DNA of 28,100 nt from DATKZH01 sp964475955 (GTDB lineage Bacteria > Planctomycetota > Planctomycetia > Pirellulales > Thermoguttaceae), in NCBI GenBank assembly GCA_964475955.1, contig CAYYZY010000101.1, positions 1 through 28,100 on the forward strand, given 5' to 3'. The translations under genes and the position numbers were made by a program. The notes beneath the pieces are model-generated. The model was not told the origin of the DNA, made no database searches, and saw only the letters and a list, made by a program, of their open reading frames with translations. Below, in pieces: positions 1 through 7,312 of this stretch (positions are counted from its first letter, which is position 1; every line of letters starts with the position of its first letter).

Positions 1-78
1 GGGGTTAACTCTTGCAGCATACCCGGTTTGCGCCGAGCCGCAAGACGAATTTGCGGCGGCGTGGGGCCGCGCAACTAT
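1..78 (+). repeat. Left copy of a ~78-bp inverted repeat
   Basis: This stretch recurs as its reverse complement at 6714-6792, with about four mismatches and one single-base indel. It begins ggggttaactcttgcagc and ends at gcaactat. The copy may continue beyond the left edge of the window. It carries an internal short stem (ttgcg/cgcaa around gccgagcc). No open frame in it looks like a protein. It lies downstream of the minus-strand oxidoreductase at 140-1186. Confidence 0.85.
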
Positions 79-139
79 CAGCAAAGACGCGTGGGTCTCG
101 TGGTACTCGACCCTACCTGGCCTGCGAAGTCAACGGGCT

Positions 140-1186
140 TTAGGATTTCATCTCTTCGATTCGGACCGGCTTGCCGGAATCGACCGACTGTTGGGCTGCC
201 AGGCACATGGCGACCGACCACCGGCCGTCCTCGCCCGTGCACGAAAGCGAACCGGTCCCCCGCACCGCGGCCACCAGCATGGCCATCTGGTCTTCCAGCT
301 CGAACAGCTCGCCGGCGCTTCGGGTGATGGGCACCTCCTCGACCTTCTCGCCGTCGAAGGCCTTGAGGAAGAACGCGGGATGGCGCGTGCGGTCCAGCGC
401 CCCGCTCCAGCTTGCCCAGACGGCGCCCTTCGTGCCGGTCAGCTTGACGGTCTGGTGGTGCTCGAACGCGCTGAGCGTCTGCGAGATCACCGAATAGGCC
501 CCGCCGGTGAACTTGACGATGGCGCTGAAGTTGTCCTGAAGCTCCGGGTGGTCGGGCTGGCGCGAGTTGGCCGCGGCGAACACCTCGGCCGGCTCGCCGT
601 CCGAGCCGAGGTACCACCGGGCCAGGTCGAAGAAATGGATCGGCTCTTCCAGGATCCAGTTCCCCACGCGGTGGATGTCGAAGCGCCAGCCGTCGGACCC
701 GAGCCGGTAGGGATTGCGCGAAAGCTCGACCAGCACGTACTGCGGCCGGCCCACGCAGCCGCCCTCGACCAGCTCCTTGACCTTCCCCCACAGCGACGAG
801 AGCCGAAACTCGTGCCCCACCGCCAATCGCCGGTCGTGCTCCCTGGCCAGCCGAAGCAGATCGTCGCACTGGTCCACCGAGAGACACATCGGCTTCTCCA
901 GAAGCAGGTGCTTGCCCGACGAAAGCACCGCCGAGGCGACCTCGTGATGGAAGCGGTTGGGCACGACGACGTCGACCACCTCCAGGTCGTCGCGGCCGAC
1001 CAGGTCGTGGTAGTCTTCCATCACGTCGACCCCCGGGTGGGCCTCGCGGGCCGCGCTGCGCGACGCCTCGACGGGTTCGGCAATGGCGACCAACTGAGCC
1101 CCTTGCGTCTTGGCAATCGCCTGGGCGTGATGGCTCCCCCAAGCCCCGCAGCCGATCAGCCCGAAACGAACCGGTGAGTCCGACAT
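140..1186 (-). CDS. Gfo/Idh/MocA family oxidoreductase, cytoplasmic
   Basis: This is a 348-residue NAD(P)-dependent oxidoreductase, probably acting on a sugar, inositol or related polyol; the substrate cannot be read from sequence. The N-terminal Rossmann fold starts almost at once with FGLIGCGAWG (residues 8-17). The family's catalytic-lysine motif EKP lies at 97-99, and the C-terminal alpha/beta domain follows. The start at 1186 (MSDSPV) is preferred over the longer frame because a perfect AGGAGG lies 6 nt upstream (complement of 1193-1198). No signal peptide is seen, unlike the paralogue upstream at 1412-2740. The two genes run in the same direction, separated by 225 nt of heptamer repeats. 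They may be co-transcribed, but the repeats could uncouple them. Family assignment is firm; substrate is unknown. Confidence 0.93.
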   Translation of the reverse strand: MSDSPVRFGLIGCGAWGSHHAQAIAKTQGAQLVAIAEPVEASRSAAREAHPGVDVMEDYHDLVGRDDLEVVDVVVPNRFHHEVASAVLSSGKHLLLEKPMCLSVDQCDDLLRLAREHDRRLAVGHEFRLSSLWGKVKELVEGGCVGRPQYVLVELSRNPYRLGSDGWRFDIHRVGNWILEEPIHFFDLARWYLGSDGEPAEVFAAANSRQPDHPELQDNFSAIVKFTGGAYSVISQTLSAFEHHQTVKLTGTKGAVWASWSGALDRTRHPAFFLKAFDGEKVEEVPITRSAGELFELEDQMAMLVAAVRGTGSLSCTGEDGRWSVAMCLAAQQSVDSGKPVRIEEMKS

Positions 1187-1233
1187 AATTTTCCTCCTGT
1201 CGATTGTTGGAAGCGTTGACCGTCGCCTTGGAG

Positions 1234-1282
1234 CCATCAGCCATCAGCTATCAGCTTTCAGCAGTCAGCAGTCAGCTTGCAG
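1234..1282 (+). repeat. Seven tandem heptamers (cNatcag type)
   Basis: Seven consecutive 7-mers read ccatcag, ccatcag, ctatcag, ctttcag, cagtcag, cagtcag, cttgcag. They lie in the spacer between the two Gfo/Idh/MocA genes. The array at 1340-1381 is the same motif inverted, so transcripts across both could fold into a long imperfect stem. No coding capacity is apparent. Confidence 0.8.
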
Positions 1283-1339
1283 TAGTCTATATCACCCGCC
1301 CTTGCGATCGGTCCTTCACGAGAGCGCGTCCTGGCAGTA

Positions 1340-1381
1340 CTGAAGACTGATCGCTGACGGCTGATAGCTCATCGCTGATCG
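1340..1381 (-). repeat. Six tandem heptamers, inverted relative to 1234-1282
   Basis: The units read ctgaaga, ctgatcg, ctgacgg, ctgatag, ctcatcg, ctgatcg, which are reverse complements of the cNatcag type. The 57-nt spacer 1283-1339 would be the loop of a stem formed with the first array. The location, just downstream of the gene at 1412-2740, suits an RNA stabiliser or a partial terminator. Function is inference. Confidence 0.75.
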
Positions 1382-1411
1382 CTCGCCACGGTCGCCGAGC
1401 GCCGGAAGTCG

Positions 1412-2740
1412 TCATACGAACGGCGTCACGCCGGGGACGGCGATCGGGTAATCGCCGTTTTCGTCGGGCAGCACCGGCGGGTCGGCGTCCCACGCGTAGC
1501 GCTCGGGCGAGAGGTCTTCCTGGCTGGCCAGGGCCTTCTCCCACGGGAGGGCCTTGCCGGTGTAGGTGGCCATGCGCGCCGCAATGGCCAGCATCGTGCT
1601 CTGGGCCATGTACGGTCCGTTGTTGATCGGCCGGCCGCTGCGCAGGGCCTGAAACAGAACCACGTGTTCCTGTTGGTGGGCGTTGCACTTGGGCCCTTCG
1701 TAGCGCCATGGATTCTCGCCCTCGATCCGCTGCTTCATCAACTCGCAGGTGCCCTTGGTGCCCAGCAGCAAGTCGGAGATCTCGTTCGAGCACCCGGCCT
1801 GGCGCCGGCAGTGGGAATAGACGCGGGCCCCGTCGGCGTACTCGTACACCACGCAGTGATGGTCGAAGATGTGCCCGATGGCCGGCTCGCCGCGCACCTG
1901 CCGGCCGCCCGACCCCCACACGCGCTCGGGTGCCGGGTCGCCGAGGGCCCACTGGGCCTTGTCGAGGCTGTGCACGTGCTGCTCCACGTTGTGATCGCCG
2001 GAGAGCCACGTGAACGGATACCAGTTGCGCAACTGGTACTCCATTTCGGTCCACTCGGGCTGGCGATCGCGGTTGCGGAACCAGGGCGGGCCGACGTTGT
2101 AGGTCTCCTGTATGGCCACGATCCGGCCGATGGCGCCGTCGGCCAGCCGCTTCATCGTCTCCAGCATGCCCGTGTGATAGCGGTACATCAGGCCGGAGAC
2201 GACGTTCAACCCCTTCTTCTCCGCCGCCTCGCAGGTGGCCAGCACGCTGCGCACGCCGGGGGCGTCGACGGCGACCGGCTTCTCGCAGAAGACGTGCTTT
2301 CCGGCCTCGATGCACGCCTTGAGATGACGCGGACGGAAATGGGGCGGCGCGGCCAGGAGCACCACGTCGATGCCGCTGTCGAGCAGGCCGCGATGCGCGT
2401 CGAACCCGACGAACCGGTGGTCCGCGTCGACCGCCACCCGATCGCCGAACCGCTTGGCCAGCCGCTCGACACTCCCCTCCAGCCGGTCGGCGAAGGCGTC
2501 GGCCATGGCGACCAGCTTGGTGTTCGGGTCGGCGTTCATCGCGTTGGCGGCCGCGCCCGTCCCCCGACCGCCGCAGCCGATCAGGCCGATCCGCAGCACG
2601 TCGCTGCCGGCGGCGTGGACGCTTCGGCCGAGCGGCAGCACGCCGGCGGCGGCCGCGGCGCCGGCGATCGCCGTGCCCGAGCGGAGGAACGCGCGTCGCG
2701 AGGTCAGGCCGTTCGATCGATCCGAATGCGATTGGTTCAT
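1412..2740 (-). CDS. Tat-exported Gfo/Idh/MocA family oxidoreductase
   Basis: This 442-residue protein has a twin-arginine signal (SRRAFLR at residues 14-20, then an Ala-rich hydrophobic stretch to about 36) and a Rossmann motif IGLIGCGGRGTG (51-62). The EKP catalytic motif is at 153-155. Tat export implies it folds with its nucleotide cofactor in the cytoplasm before translocation, as known for glucose-fructose oxidoreductase-type members and common in planctomycetes. An ATG at 2740 (MNQSHS) is preferred over the one at 2755 because GGGAG lies about 9 nt upstream of the inner ATG. The substrate is probably a carbohydrate but is not determinable. It is transcribed towards the cytoplasmic paralogue at 140-1186. 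Confidence 0.93.
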   Translation of the reverse strand: MNQSHSDRSNGLTSRRAFLRSGTAIAGAAAAAGVLPLGRSVHAAGSDVLRIGLIGCGGRGTGAAANAMNADPNTKLVAMADAFADRLEGSVERLAKRFGDRVAVDADHRFVGFDAHRGLLDSGIDVVLLAAPPHFRPRHLKACIEAGKHVFCEKPVAVDAPGVRSVLATCEAAEKKGLNVVSGLMYRYHTGMLETMKRLADGAIGRIVAIQETYNVGPPWFRNRDRQPEWTEMEYQLRNWYPFTWLSGDHNVEQHVHSLDKAQWALGDPAPERVWGSGGRQVRGEPAIGHIFDHHCVVYEYADGARVYSHCRRQAGCSNEISDLLLGTKGTCELMKQRIEGENPWRYEGPKCNAHQQEHVVLFQALRSGRPINNGPYMAQSTMLAIAARMATYTGKALPWEKALASQEDLSPERYAWDADPPVLPDENGDYPIAVPGVTPFV

Positions 2741-2894
2741 GGTGCGTGCTCCCATGGAGAGGTTGTTCAGGTTTCCTGGTTCTCGGGAACGGGTCCCGAC
2801 GCGTGCCCACTTGGAAATCTGCTTAGACGTTATCCGGCCCGAACGGCGATTTCAAGCGGAGCCGCCCGTTTGCGCGAGGTGATCGGCCACGTGA

Positions 2895-3089
2895 AGAAGA
2901 CGCGTCGAAACGAGACGGGCGAAGCGGAGTTCGTCGACCGGCAACTCGGAGCGGCCCGGCCACCCGATGCGGCGGGTGAACGTCGAGCGGTGGGTCCGCG
3001 GCGAGCTGAACCCGGCCCCGCTTTCGCGCGAGGCCGTCGAGCGGATCGCCGAGAGCAGGCGCGTGCTGGGCGGAGCTTCGGGAAAGGCC
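2895..3089 (+). pseudogene. Possible remnant of an XRE-type HTH regulator
   Basis: From 2967 the frame reads RRVNVERWVRGELNPAPL, followed by SREAVERIAESRRVLGG. This resembles the recognition helix and following helices of XRE-family DNA-binding domains (usual pattern TVxRWExGxRxPSPLAxxAl). Just upstream another frame reads EFVDRQLGAARPP, as expected for the preceding helix, so a single frameshift near 2962 would join them. TGA codons at 2880 and 2892 block the downstream frame further up, and no start or ribosome-binding site is seen. The open frame then runs into the palindromic repeat at 3090. This is a degraded relic at best. Confidence 0.25.
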
Positions 3090-3212
3090 GTGGGGCACGT
3101 TTCCAACGTGCCCAATTCGAGCCGGCCCAAGAAACCGAAGTCCTGAACGTAACATGGCTGGGTACGACCCGGCATCGTCCGGCGCGTTTGGCACGTTGGA
3201 AACGTGCCCCAC
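3090..3212. repeat. REP-like element: two inverted GGCACGTT palindromes inside outer arms
   Basis: The first palindrome (3093-3113) is a 9-bp stem, gggcacgtt/aacgtgccc, closed by tcc. The second (3190-3208) is an 8-bp stem closed by gga, so it is the same unit inverted. Outer arms gtggggcac (from 3090) and gtgccccac (to 3212) are complementary, giving a nested cruciform with two internal hairpins. The same unit recurs at 22311-22359 and 26214-26270. Spurious peptides such as GHVSNVP and GTLETCPT arise from reading through it. Confidence 0.8.
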
Positions 3213-3444
3213 GTGCGGATGCGCTGGGAGCCTGGCCTGCCGTGGCGGTCGACTCCGAATCTCCCACCTTTTCCGCCTTTCCCGCGCTCGAGCCGCAGCA
3301 ATCCTCGGAATCCGCCCGGGGCCGCTTGAGCGGGCCGCCCGCCAGGGCTCGAAAATGCCGATCCCAGAATGCAGGTGACGACCGTCGGTCGACCGCACCT
3401 CGTACCCAATATAATTGATAAGGTTTGTGGTCGTAGAAAGGGAA

Positions 3445-3473
3445 TTGAAGTCGGTCATTTTATCTCTTATGCT
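3445..3473 (+). promoter_or_regulatory. Candidate sigma-70-type promoter for the ligase gene
   Basis: TTGAAG (3445-3450) is separated by 17 nt from TATGCT (3468-3473). Each box matches four of six consensus bases, and they lie in the only AT-rich stretch upstream of the start at 3523. The predicted leader is about 43 nt. Confidence 0.35.
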
Positions 3474-3522
3474 TATCTTCTGAGGTTTGTGCATTTTCCC
3501 TTGCAGCAACGGACGCCCCCGC

Positions 3523-4959
3523 ATGAACGACATCCGCCAGCGTTGGCGAGATCTGGTCCGAAGCTACGCCCTGCACTACGACGCCCCCGCCAACGAGCGA
3601 CACTGGGCGCCGGAGCTGGAGACGTGCCCTCGCGAGCGGCTCCGCGAGATCCAGGGCGAGAAGCTCTCGCTCGCCTACCGCTACCTCTGGGAGTGCAGCC
3701 GCTTCTACCGCCGGAAGTTTGAAGAGGCGGGCCTGGGCCCCGACTCGATCCGCGGCGTCGACGACCTGCCCAAGATCCCCCTCACCCACCGCGAGGAGTG
3801 GCTCGCCGACCAAGAGCAGAACCCGCCGTGGGGAACCTTCTCGCCGCTCGGCGACCAGGATTGGCTGGAGCGGGGCTGGATGTTCTTCAGCACTTCCGGC
3901 ACCACGGCCAAGTGTCCACGCGTGTTCCGCCATACGACGTTCGACCGGGACATCTGGTCCTACCTGGGGGCACGCGGGCTTTACTCCATGGGGATCGGGC
4001 GGGGCGACGTTGGCTTCCCCTGCTTCTCCTACGGCACGTCCGTGGGGTTCTGGAGCATGCACTACTCGCTGCACCACATGGGAGTGCCCCTCATATCAGG
4101 GGGAGGAGCCAACACGGAACGCCGGGCAATGTTCATCGAGAACTACCACCCCACCGTGCTGATGTGCACGCCCTCGTATGCCCTGTACTTCGGGCGTAAG
4201 ATGGAAGAGTTGGGCATGTCGCCGCGCGACAGCTCCATCCGGCTGCTCTGCTGTTCGGGCGAGCCGGGCGCGTGCGTGCCCGCGACCAAGCAGCGCGTGG
4301 AGGAGCTCTGGGGCGCGGAGATGCACGACCATTTCGGCTGCACCGAAGTGGCTATGCCCCCGCTGGGGTACACGTGCACGCATCTGGTCAAGCGAAAAGA
4401 CCGCCCGGTCGACTCGCACATGATGGAAGACGTGTACATCCCCGAAGCGCTCGATCCCGAGACGTTCGAGCCGGTGCCCGAAGGCACGCCGGGCGTGCTG
4501 GTCGTCAGCAACCTGTACAGCGAGGCGCAGCCCATCCTCCGCTACGTAATGGGCGACTGGATCACGATCACCACCGAGCCCTGCGAGTGCGGGCGCACCC
4601 ACGCCCGGGCGGTCGGCGGCCTGCAAGGCCGGCAAGACAAGCTGCTCAAGATTCGTGGCCTGATGTTCTTCCCGGCGGCGATTGAGGACGCCGTGCGTTC
4701 GCAGCCGGAAGTGGGCGACGAGTTCCGCGTCGAGGTCGACCACGTGGCCGACATGGACCAGGTCAAGGTGACCATCGAGCCCAGCCCGGCCACGGCCGAT
4801 TTGAGCGAGGCCGAGCGCCGGGGACGCGTGGCCCAGAAGCTCAAGGGGCTGCTCGGCATTCGCGTCGATGTCGAGGTCGTGCCCGCCGGCTCGCTGCCTC
4901 GTTTTGAATTCAAGGCCGACCGGTTGACCGACCGCCGCCCGAAGCTCCATCCGACGTAA
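3523..4959 (+). CDS. Phenylacetate-CoA-ligase-like AMP-forming acyl ligase
   Basis: This 478-residue member of the ANL (adenylate-forming) superfamily is closest by eye to the PaaK branch. The ATP phosphate-binding loop STSGTTAKCP is at residues 123-132. The DHFGCTE segment corresponds to the A5 motif, GDWITI to the A7 aspartate region, and KLLKIRG to the hinge before the small C-terminal domain. Such enzymes adenylate a carboxylic acid with ATP and pass the acyl group to CoA or a carrier. The acid here is unknown, and no phenylacetate pathway gene is nearby. The start at 3523 (MNDIRQ) is chosen over an upstream in-frame ATG at 3487 because similarity starts there; the ribosome-binding site is weak. 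A small Cys-rich gene starts 11 nt downstream, so the two are probably co-transcribed. Confidence 0.88.
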   Translation: MNDIRQRWRDLVRSYALHYDAPANERHWAPELETCPRERLREIQGEKLSLAYRYLWECSRFYRRKFEEAGLGPDSIRGVDDLPKIPLTHREEWLADQEQNPPWGTFSPLGDQDWLERGWMFFSTSGTTAKCPRVFRHTTFDRDIWSYLGARGLYSMGIGRGDVGFPCFSYGTSVGFWSMHYSLHHMGVPLISGGGANTERRAMFIENYHPTVLMCTPSYALYFGRKMEELGMSPRDSSIRLLCCSGEPGACVPATKQRVEELWGAEMHDHFGCTEVAMPPLGYTCTHLVKRKDRPVDSHMMEDVYIPEALDPETFEPVPEGTPGVLVVSNLYSEAQPILRYVMGDWITITTEPCECGRTHARAVGGLQGRQDKLLKIRGLMFFPAAIEDAVRSQPEVGDEFRVEVDHVADMDQVKVTIEPSPATADLSEAERRGRVAQKLKGLLGIRVDVEVVPAGSLPRFEFKADRLTDRRPKLHPT

Positions 4960-4970
4960 CGACTTCGCTC

Positions 4971-5444
4971 ATGCTCCGTTTCCGGAAATCCGCCGTCAGC
5001 CTCGCCGTCCTGGCGCTAATCCTCCCGGCCCAGCTCCAGGCCGTGCGCGCCGGCACGTGCCGCTGTGCCTGTTGCACGGCGCCCGAGGAGAATCCCGACG
5101 ACGCCTCCCGGTGCAACCCGGCGGGTTCCGACGCGGTTCGGGCCTTCACTTCGGCGGACTGCGCTTGCGGCGGCTGGGTGTGCTCCGGCGAGCGGAGCGG
5201 CACCTCCGACCAGCCCATTTGCGGATGTTGCACGTGCCACTCGCAGTGGGACGCCGCGTCCGCCTTCCCGCCCCTCTTGAAGAAGCCGAAGAGCGCGCAT
5301 GGGCACGGCCCGTCGATCACGACGACCAATCCCGGGCACCGGGCGTCGGGCGACTTGACTCGCCGGCGCGCGGCGCTCGATCGCCGATTTCCCTGCGGTC
5401 CGACAAACGATCTTGGCACGCTCCTCTGCCGGTTCCGTTGTTGA
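4971..5444 (+). CDS. Small secreted Cys-rich protein of unknown function
   Basis: This is a 157-residue protein with a clear Sec signal (KSAVSLAVLALILPAQLQA, mature after about residue 27). The mature part has 15 cysteines, mostly in tight clusters: CRCACC near the new N-terminus, CACGGWVC, CGCCTC and a terminal CRFRC. Spacing is irregular and matches no CxxCH heme or standard ferredoxin pattern. Disulfide-rich folding or metal binding outside the cytoplasm is possible. The third codon position is strongly GC-biased in this frame, which supports real coding. It starts 11 nt after the ligase stop, without a strong ribosome-binding site, so translational coupling is likely. I do not recognise a family. 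Confidence 0.55.
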   Translation: MLRFRKSAVSLAVLALILPAQLQAVRAGTCRCACCTAPEENPDDASRCNPAGSDAVRAFTSADCACGGWVCSGERSGTSDQPICGCCTCHSQWDAASAFPPLLKKPKSAHGHGPSITTTNPGHRASGDLTRRRAALDRRFPCGPTNDLGTLLCRFRC

Positions 5445-5599
5445 GCCTCTTCGTCCTCCATAGGCCGCCTCCAACCGTGCAGGCCCCAGAGGGCGCCGAA
5501 TCGGTCGAGGGGAATGGAGGAACTTGAACGACGGCCCACGACCGCGGCGAAGCAGGACTCGCGCGCCTACCTACCGAACACGAAGAGAGGAACTCAAAC

Positions 5600-6466
5600 A
5601 TGTCCACGAACGCCAAGACGCTCCCGACCGCGCCGCCCGGCTGGACGCCCCCGCGCCACCAGAAAACGCAGACGGCGCTCTACTTCACCCGAACGATCGG
5701 GTTCGAGCACTCGGTCGTCTGCCGAAACGGCGGCCTGATGAGCTGGTCGGAGATGATGCTCTCGGAGATGGGCGAACGCGTCGGCCTCGAAGTGGAGTGC
5801 ACCAAGGACGGTCGGGTGTTCGACGGCGACCTCGACCAGTACGACTGCCTGATCTTCTATACCCTCGGCGACCTCACGCGCAAGGACAAGCGCTACGGCA
5901 ACCCGCCCATGTCGCCCGAAGGAAAGAAGAAGCTCCTGGAGGCGATCGCGGCGGGCAAGCCGCTGGTCGGCTTCCACGCCGCGGCCGACACGTTCTACGG
6001 CGAGGGGATCGACCCGTACGTGAAGATGATCGGGGCCGAGTTCTGCGGCCACGGGCTGGAGCAGGAGGCCGAGCTGCGGCTCACCTCGCCCGACTTTCCC
6101 GGGCTGGAGGGCCTGCCCGCCTCGCTCCGCTTCTTCGAGGAATGGTACGTCTTCAAGAAGCTGGAGCGCGACATGCACGTGATCTACGCCCTGGAGACCC
6201 ACGGCATGAAGGGAAACGTGTACGACCGGCCCCCCGTGCCCGCCACCTGGGCGCGGATGTACGGCCGGGGCCGCGTGTTCTACACCTCGCTCGGTCACCG
6301 GGAAGACCTGTGGGGGAACCCCGTGTTCCAGCAGATCGCCTACGCGGGGCTGTCGTGGGCGCTGGGGAACGTCGACGCCGACGTCACCCCCAACTTCGAC
6401 GAGGCCACCCCCAAGGGCGACCAGTATCGCCGCATGCCCGTCGAGCCCGGCTCGGTCTCGCGGTAA
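5600..6466 (+). CDS. ThuA-like domain protein
   Basis: This 288-residue protein has a ThuA-like fold (class I glutamine amidotransferase-like superfamily). The recognisable core runs from ALYFTRTIGFEHS (about residue 27) through DCLIFYTLGD and KPLVGFHAAADTFYG to RGRVFYTSLGHRED. Conserved histidines of the family sit in FEHS, GFHAAAD and LGHRED. The ThuA family is linked to sugar (for example trehalose) utilisation in some bacteria; in planctomycetes such genes often sit beside Gfo/Idh/MocA oxidoreductases, as here. No signal peptide is present. The start is supported by GAGAGGAA about 10 nt upstream. A 155-nt gap separates it from the Cys-rich gene, so it may be the last gene of that transcript. 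Confidence 0.9.
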   Translation: MSTNAKTLPTAPPGWTPPRHQKTQTALYFTRTIGFEHSVVCRNGGLMSWSEMMLSEMGERVGLEVECTKDGRVFDGDLDQYDCLIFYTLGDLTRKDKRYGNPPMSPEGKKKLLEAIAAGKPLVGFHAAADTFYGEGIDPYVKMIGAEFCGHGLEQEAELRLTSPDFPGLEGLPASLRFFEEWYVFKKLERDMHVIYALETHGMKGNVYDRPPVPATWARMYGRGRVFYTSLGHREDLWGNPVFQQIAYAGLSWALGNVDADVTPNFDEATPKGDQYRRMPVEPGSVSR

Positions 6467-6535
6467 TTGCCCCAGCGCGACTGCATCGAGCAAGTAGGGC
6501 GAAACGCCATTCCGTCCTCCACTCATTCCTCGTTC

Positions 6536-6579
6536 CCAGGCTCCGCCTGGCAAGCGCCCTACCGCGAGGCTCCGCTCGC
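6536..6579. repeat. Two adjacent TCC-loop palindromes
   Basis: The first (6536-6550) is ccaggc-tcc-gcctgg, a perfect 6-bp stem. The second (6564-6579) is gcgaggc-tcc-gctcgc, a slightly decayed copy of the perfect palindrome gcgaggc/gcctcgc found at 26153-26169. Both lie just downstream of the ThuA-like gene and could act on the 3' end of its transcript. Confidence 0.6.
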
Positions 6580-6713
6580 CCCGGCCAACCCGGCGCGATC
6601 CCGCCGGTGCGCATCCATCGCTTCCCTTTTTCGCCGCCGTCTCCCCAACGGTAGGGCGCCCGCACCGGACGCTTCGCCGCGCTGCTACCGCCCGAGACGC
6701 CCGATTCGCGAAA

Positions 6714-6792
6714 ATAGTTGCACGGCCCCACGCCGTCCCAAATTCGTCTTGCGGCTCGGCGCAAACCGTGTATGCTGCAAGAGTTAAGCCCC
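6714..6792 (-). repeat. Right copy of the ~78-bp inverted repeat
   Basis: This is the reverse complement of 1-78 with about four substitutions and a one-base indel. The two copies bracket five genes in 6.6 kb. The arrangement resembles terminal inverted repeats, but no transposase lies between them and no target duplication can be tested because the left copy is at the window edge. Confidence 0.85.
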
Positions 6793-7113
6793 GCGAGACC
6801 CGGCCAAAACGGCGAAAATCGTGTCGAACAATTATTCCGATGGCTCGCCCTAACCCGTTTGACCGCAACAAGTTAGATCGAGGGCCACTTTTTCGACAGC
6901 GCCTTTTCAGAAAATCGATTTCGCGTAAGCCTCTTCCAAATCAAGAGTTACGCTTCCGACGCCACCCGTCGGAGGGGGCGCTTTGCGGGACCTACCGTGG
7001 GGCCACGTGGCCGCTGCGGGTGCGCCACTCCCACACAAACCACACCTCTCTTCCCTCAAAACCTGGCGTCTTTCCCCCTCGAACCCCACGTCTTATCCAC
7101 CCACGGTAACTGA

Positions 7114-7151
7114 GGGGCATTGTGCCCCCCGCCGGCGGCAACATCGCCGCC
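7114..7151. terminator. Hairpin pair downstream of the peptide transporter
   Basis: ggggca-ttg-tgcccc (7114-7128) is followed by ggcggc-aacatc-gccgcc (7134-7151). They lie about 160 nt beyond the stop of the minus-strand transporter gene. There is no T-tract, so factor-independent termination is uncertain; they may also be dispersed palindromes. Confidence 0.3.
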
Positions 7152-7312
7152 GCCGAGCAAAGTGGGCGCGTCCAAGAAATGCCCGATCCGCGCGCGCAAT
7201 CGTGATCGGGCACGAACGAACGGGAGAAACGCCCGTGTCGGCGTGATCCCCCATCTCGTGGTGCCGGGGGTCCGTCGCGGTGGAGAGCCGGACGGCGAAG
7301 GCGGCCTGCCCG

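Larger units (their letters stand above)
2741..3522. other. Divergent intergenic region with gene relic, palindromes and a promoter
   Basis: These 782 nt separate a minus-strand oxidoreductase from a plus-strand ligase. They contain a possible remnant of a helix-turn-helix gene (about 2895-3090), a REP-like palindromic element (3090-3212) and an AT-richer end (3400-3510) with a candidate promoter. Several frames stay open here because GC is high, but none has a start, ribosome-binding site and recognisable family. Confidence 0.6.
6467..7312. other. Intergenic region with palindromes and the right inverted repeat
   Basis: These 846 nt between convergent genes hold two TCC-loop palindromes (6536-6579), the right copy of the 78-bp inverted repeat (6714-6792) and a hairpin cluster at 7114-7151. 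Positions 6800-7110 show no protein-like frame. I see no RNA gene here. Confidence 0.6.

Noticed and set aside
1234..1381. CRISPR array
   Set aside because: Units are 7 nt, contiguous and without spacers, and there are no cas genes.
1664..3418. 584-residue plus-strand open frame opposite the Tat oxidoreductase
   Set aside because: It is antisense to a clear Gfo/Idh/MocA gene, rich in Ala/Arg/Val/Pro, with no motif or ribosome-binding site; it stays open because of high GC.
1..6792. Composite transposon with terminal inverted repeats
   Set aside because: No transposase or resolvase lies between the repeats and no target duplication can be seen, so only the repeat pair is reported.
6800..7110. 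Possible small gene or RNA near the right inverted repeat
   Set aside because: No start with ribosome-binding site, no protein-like composition and no recognisable RNA fold.
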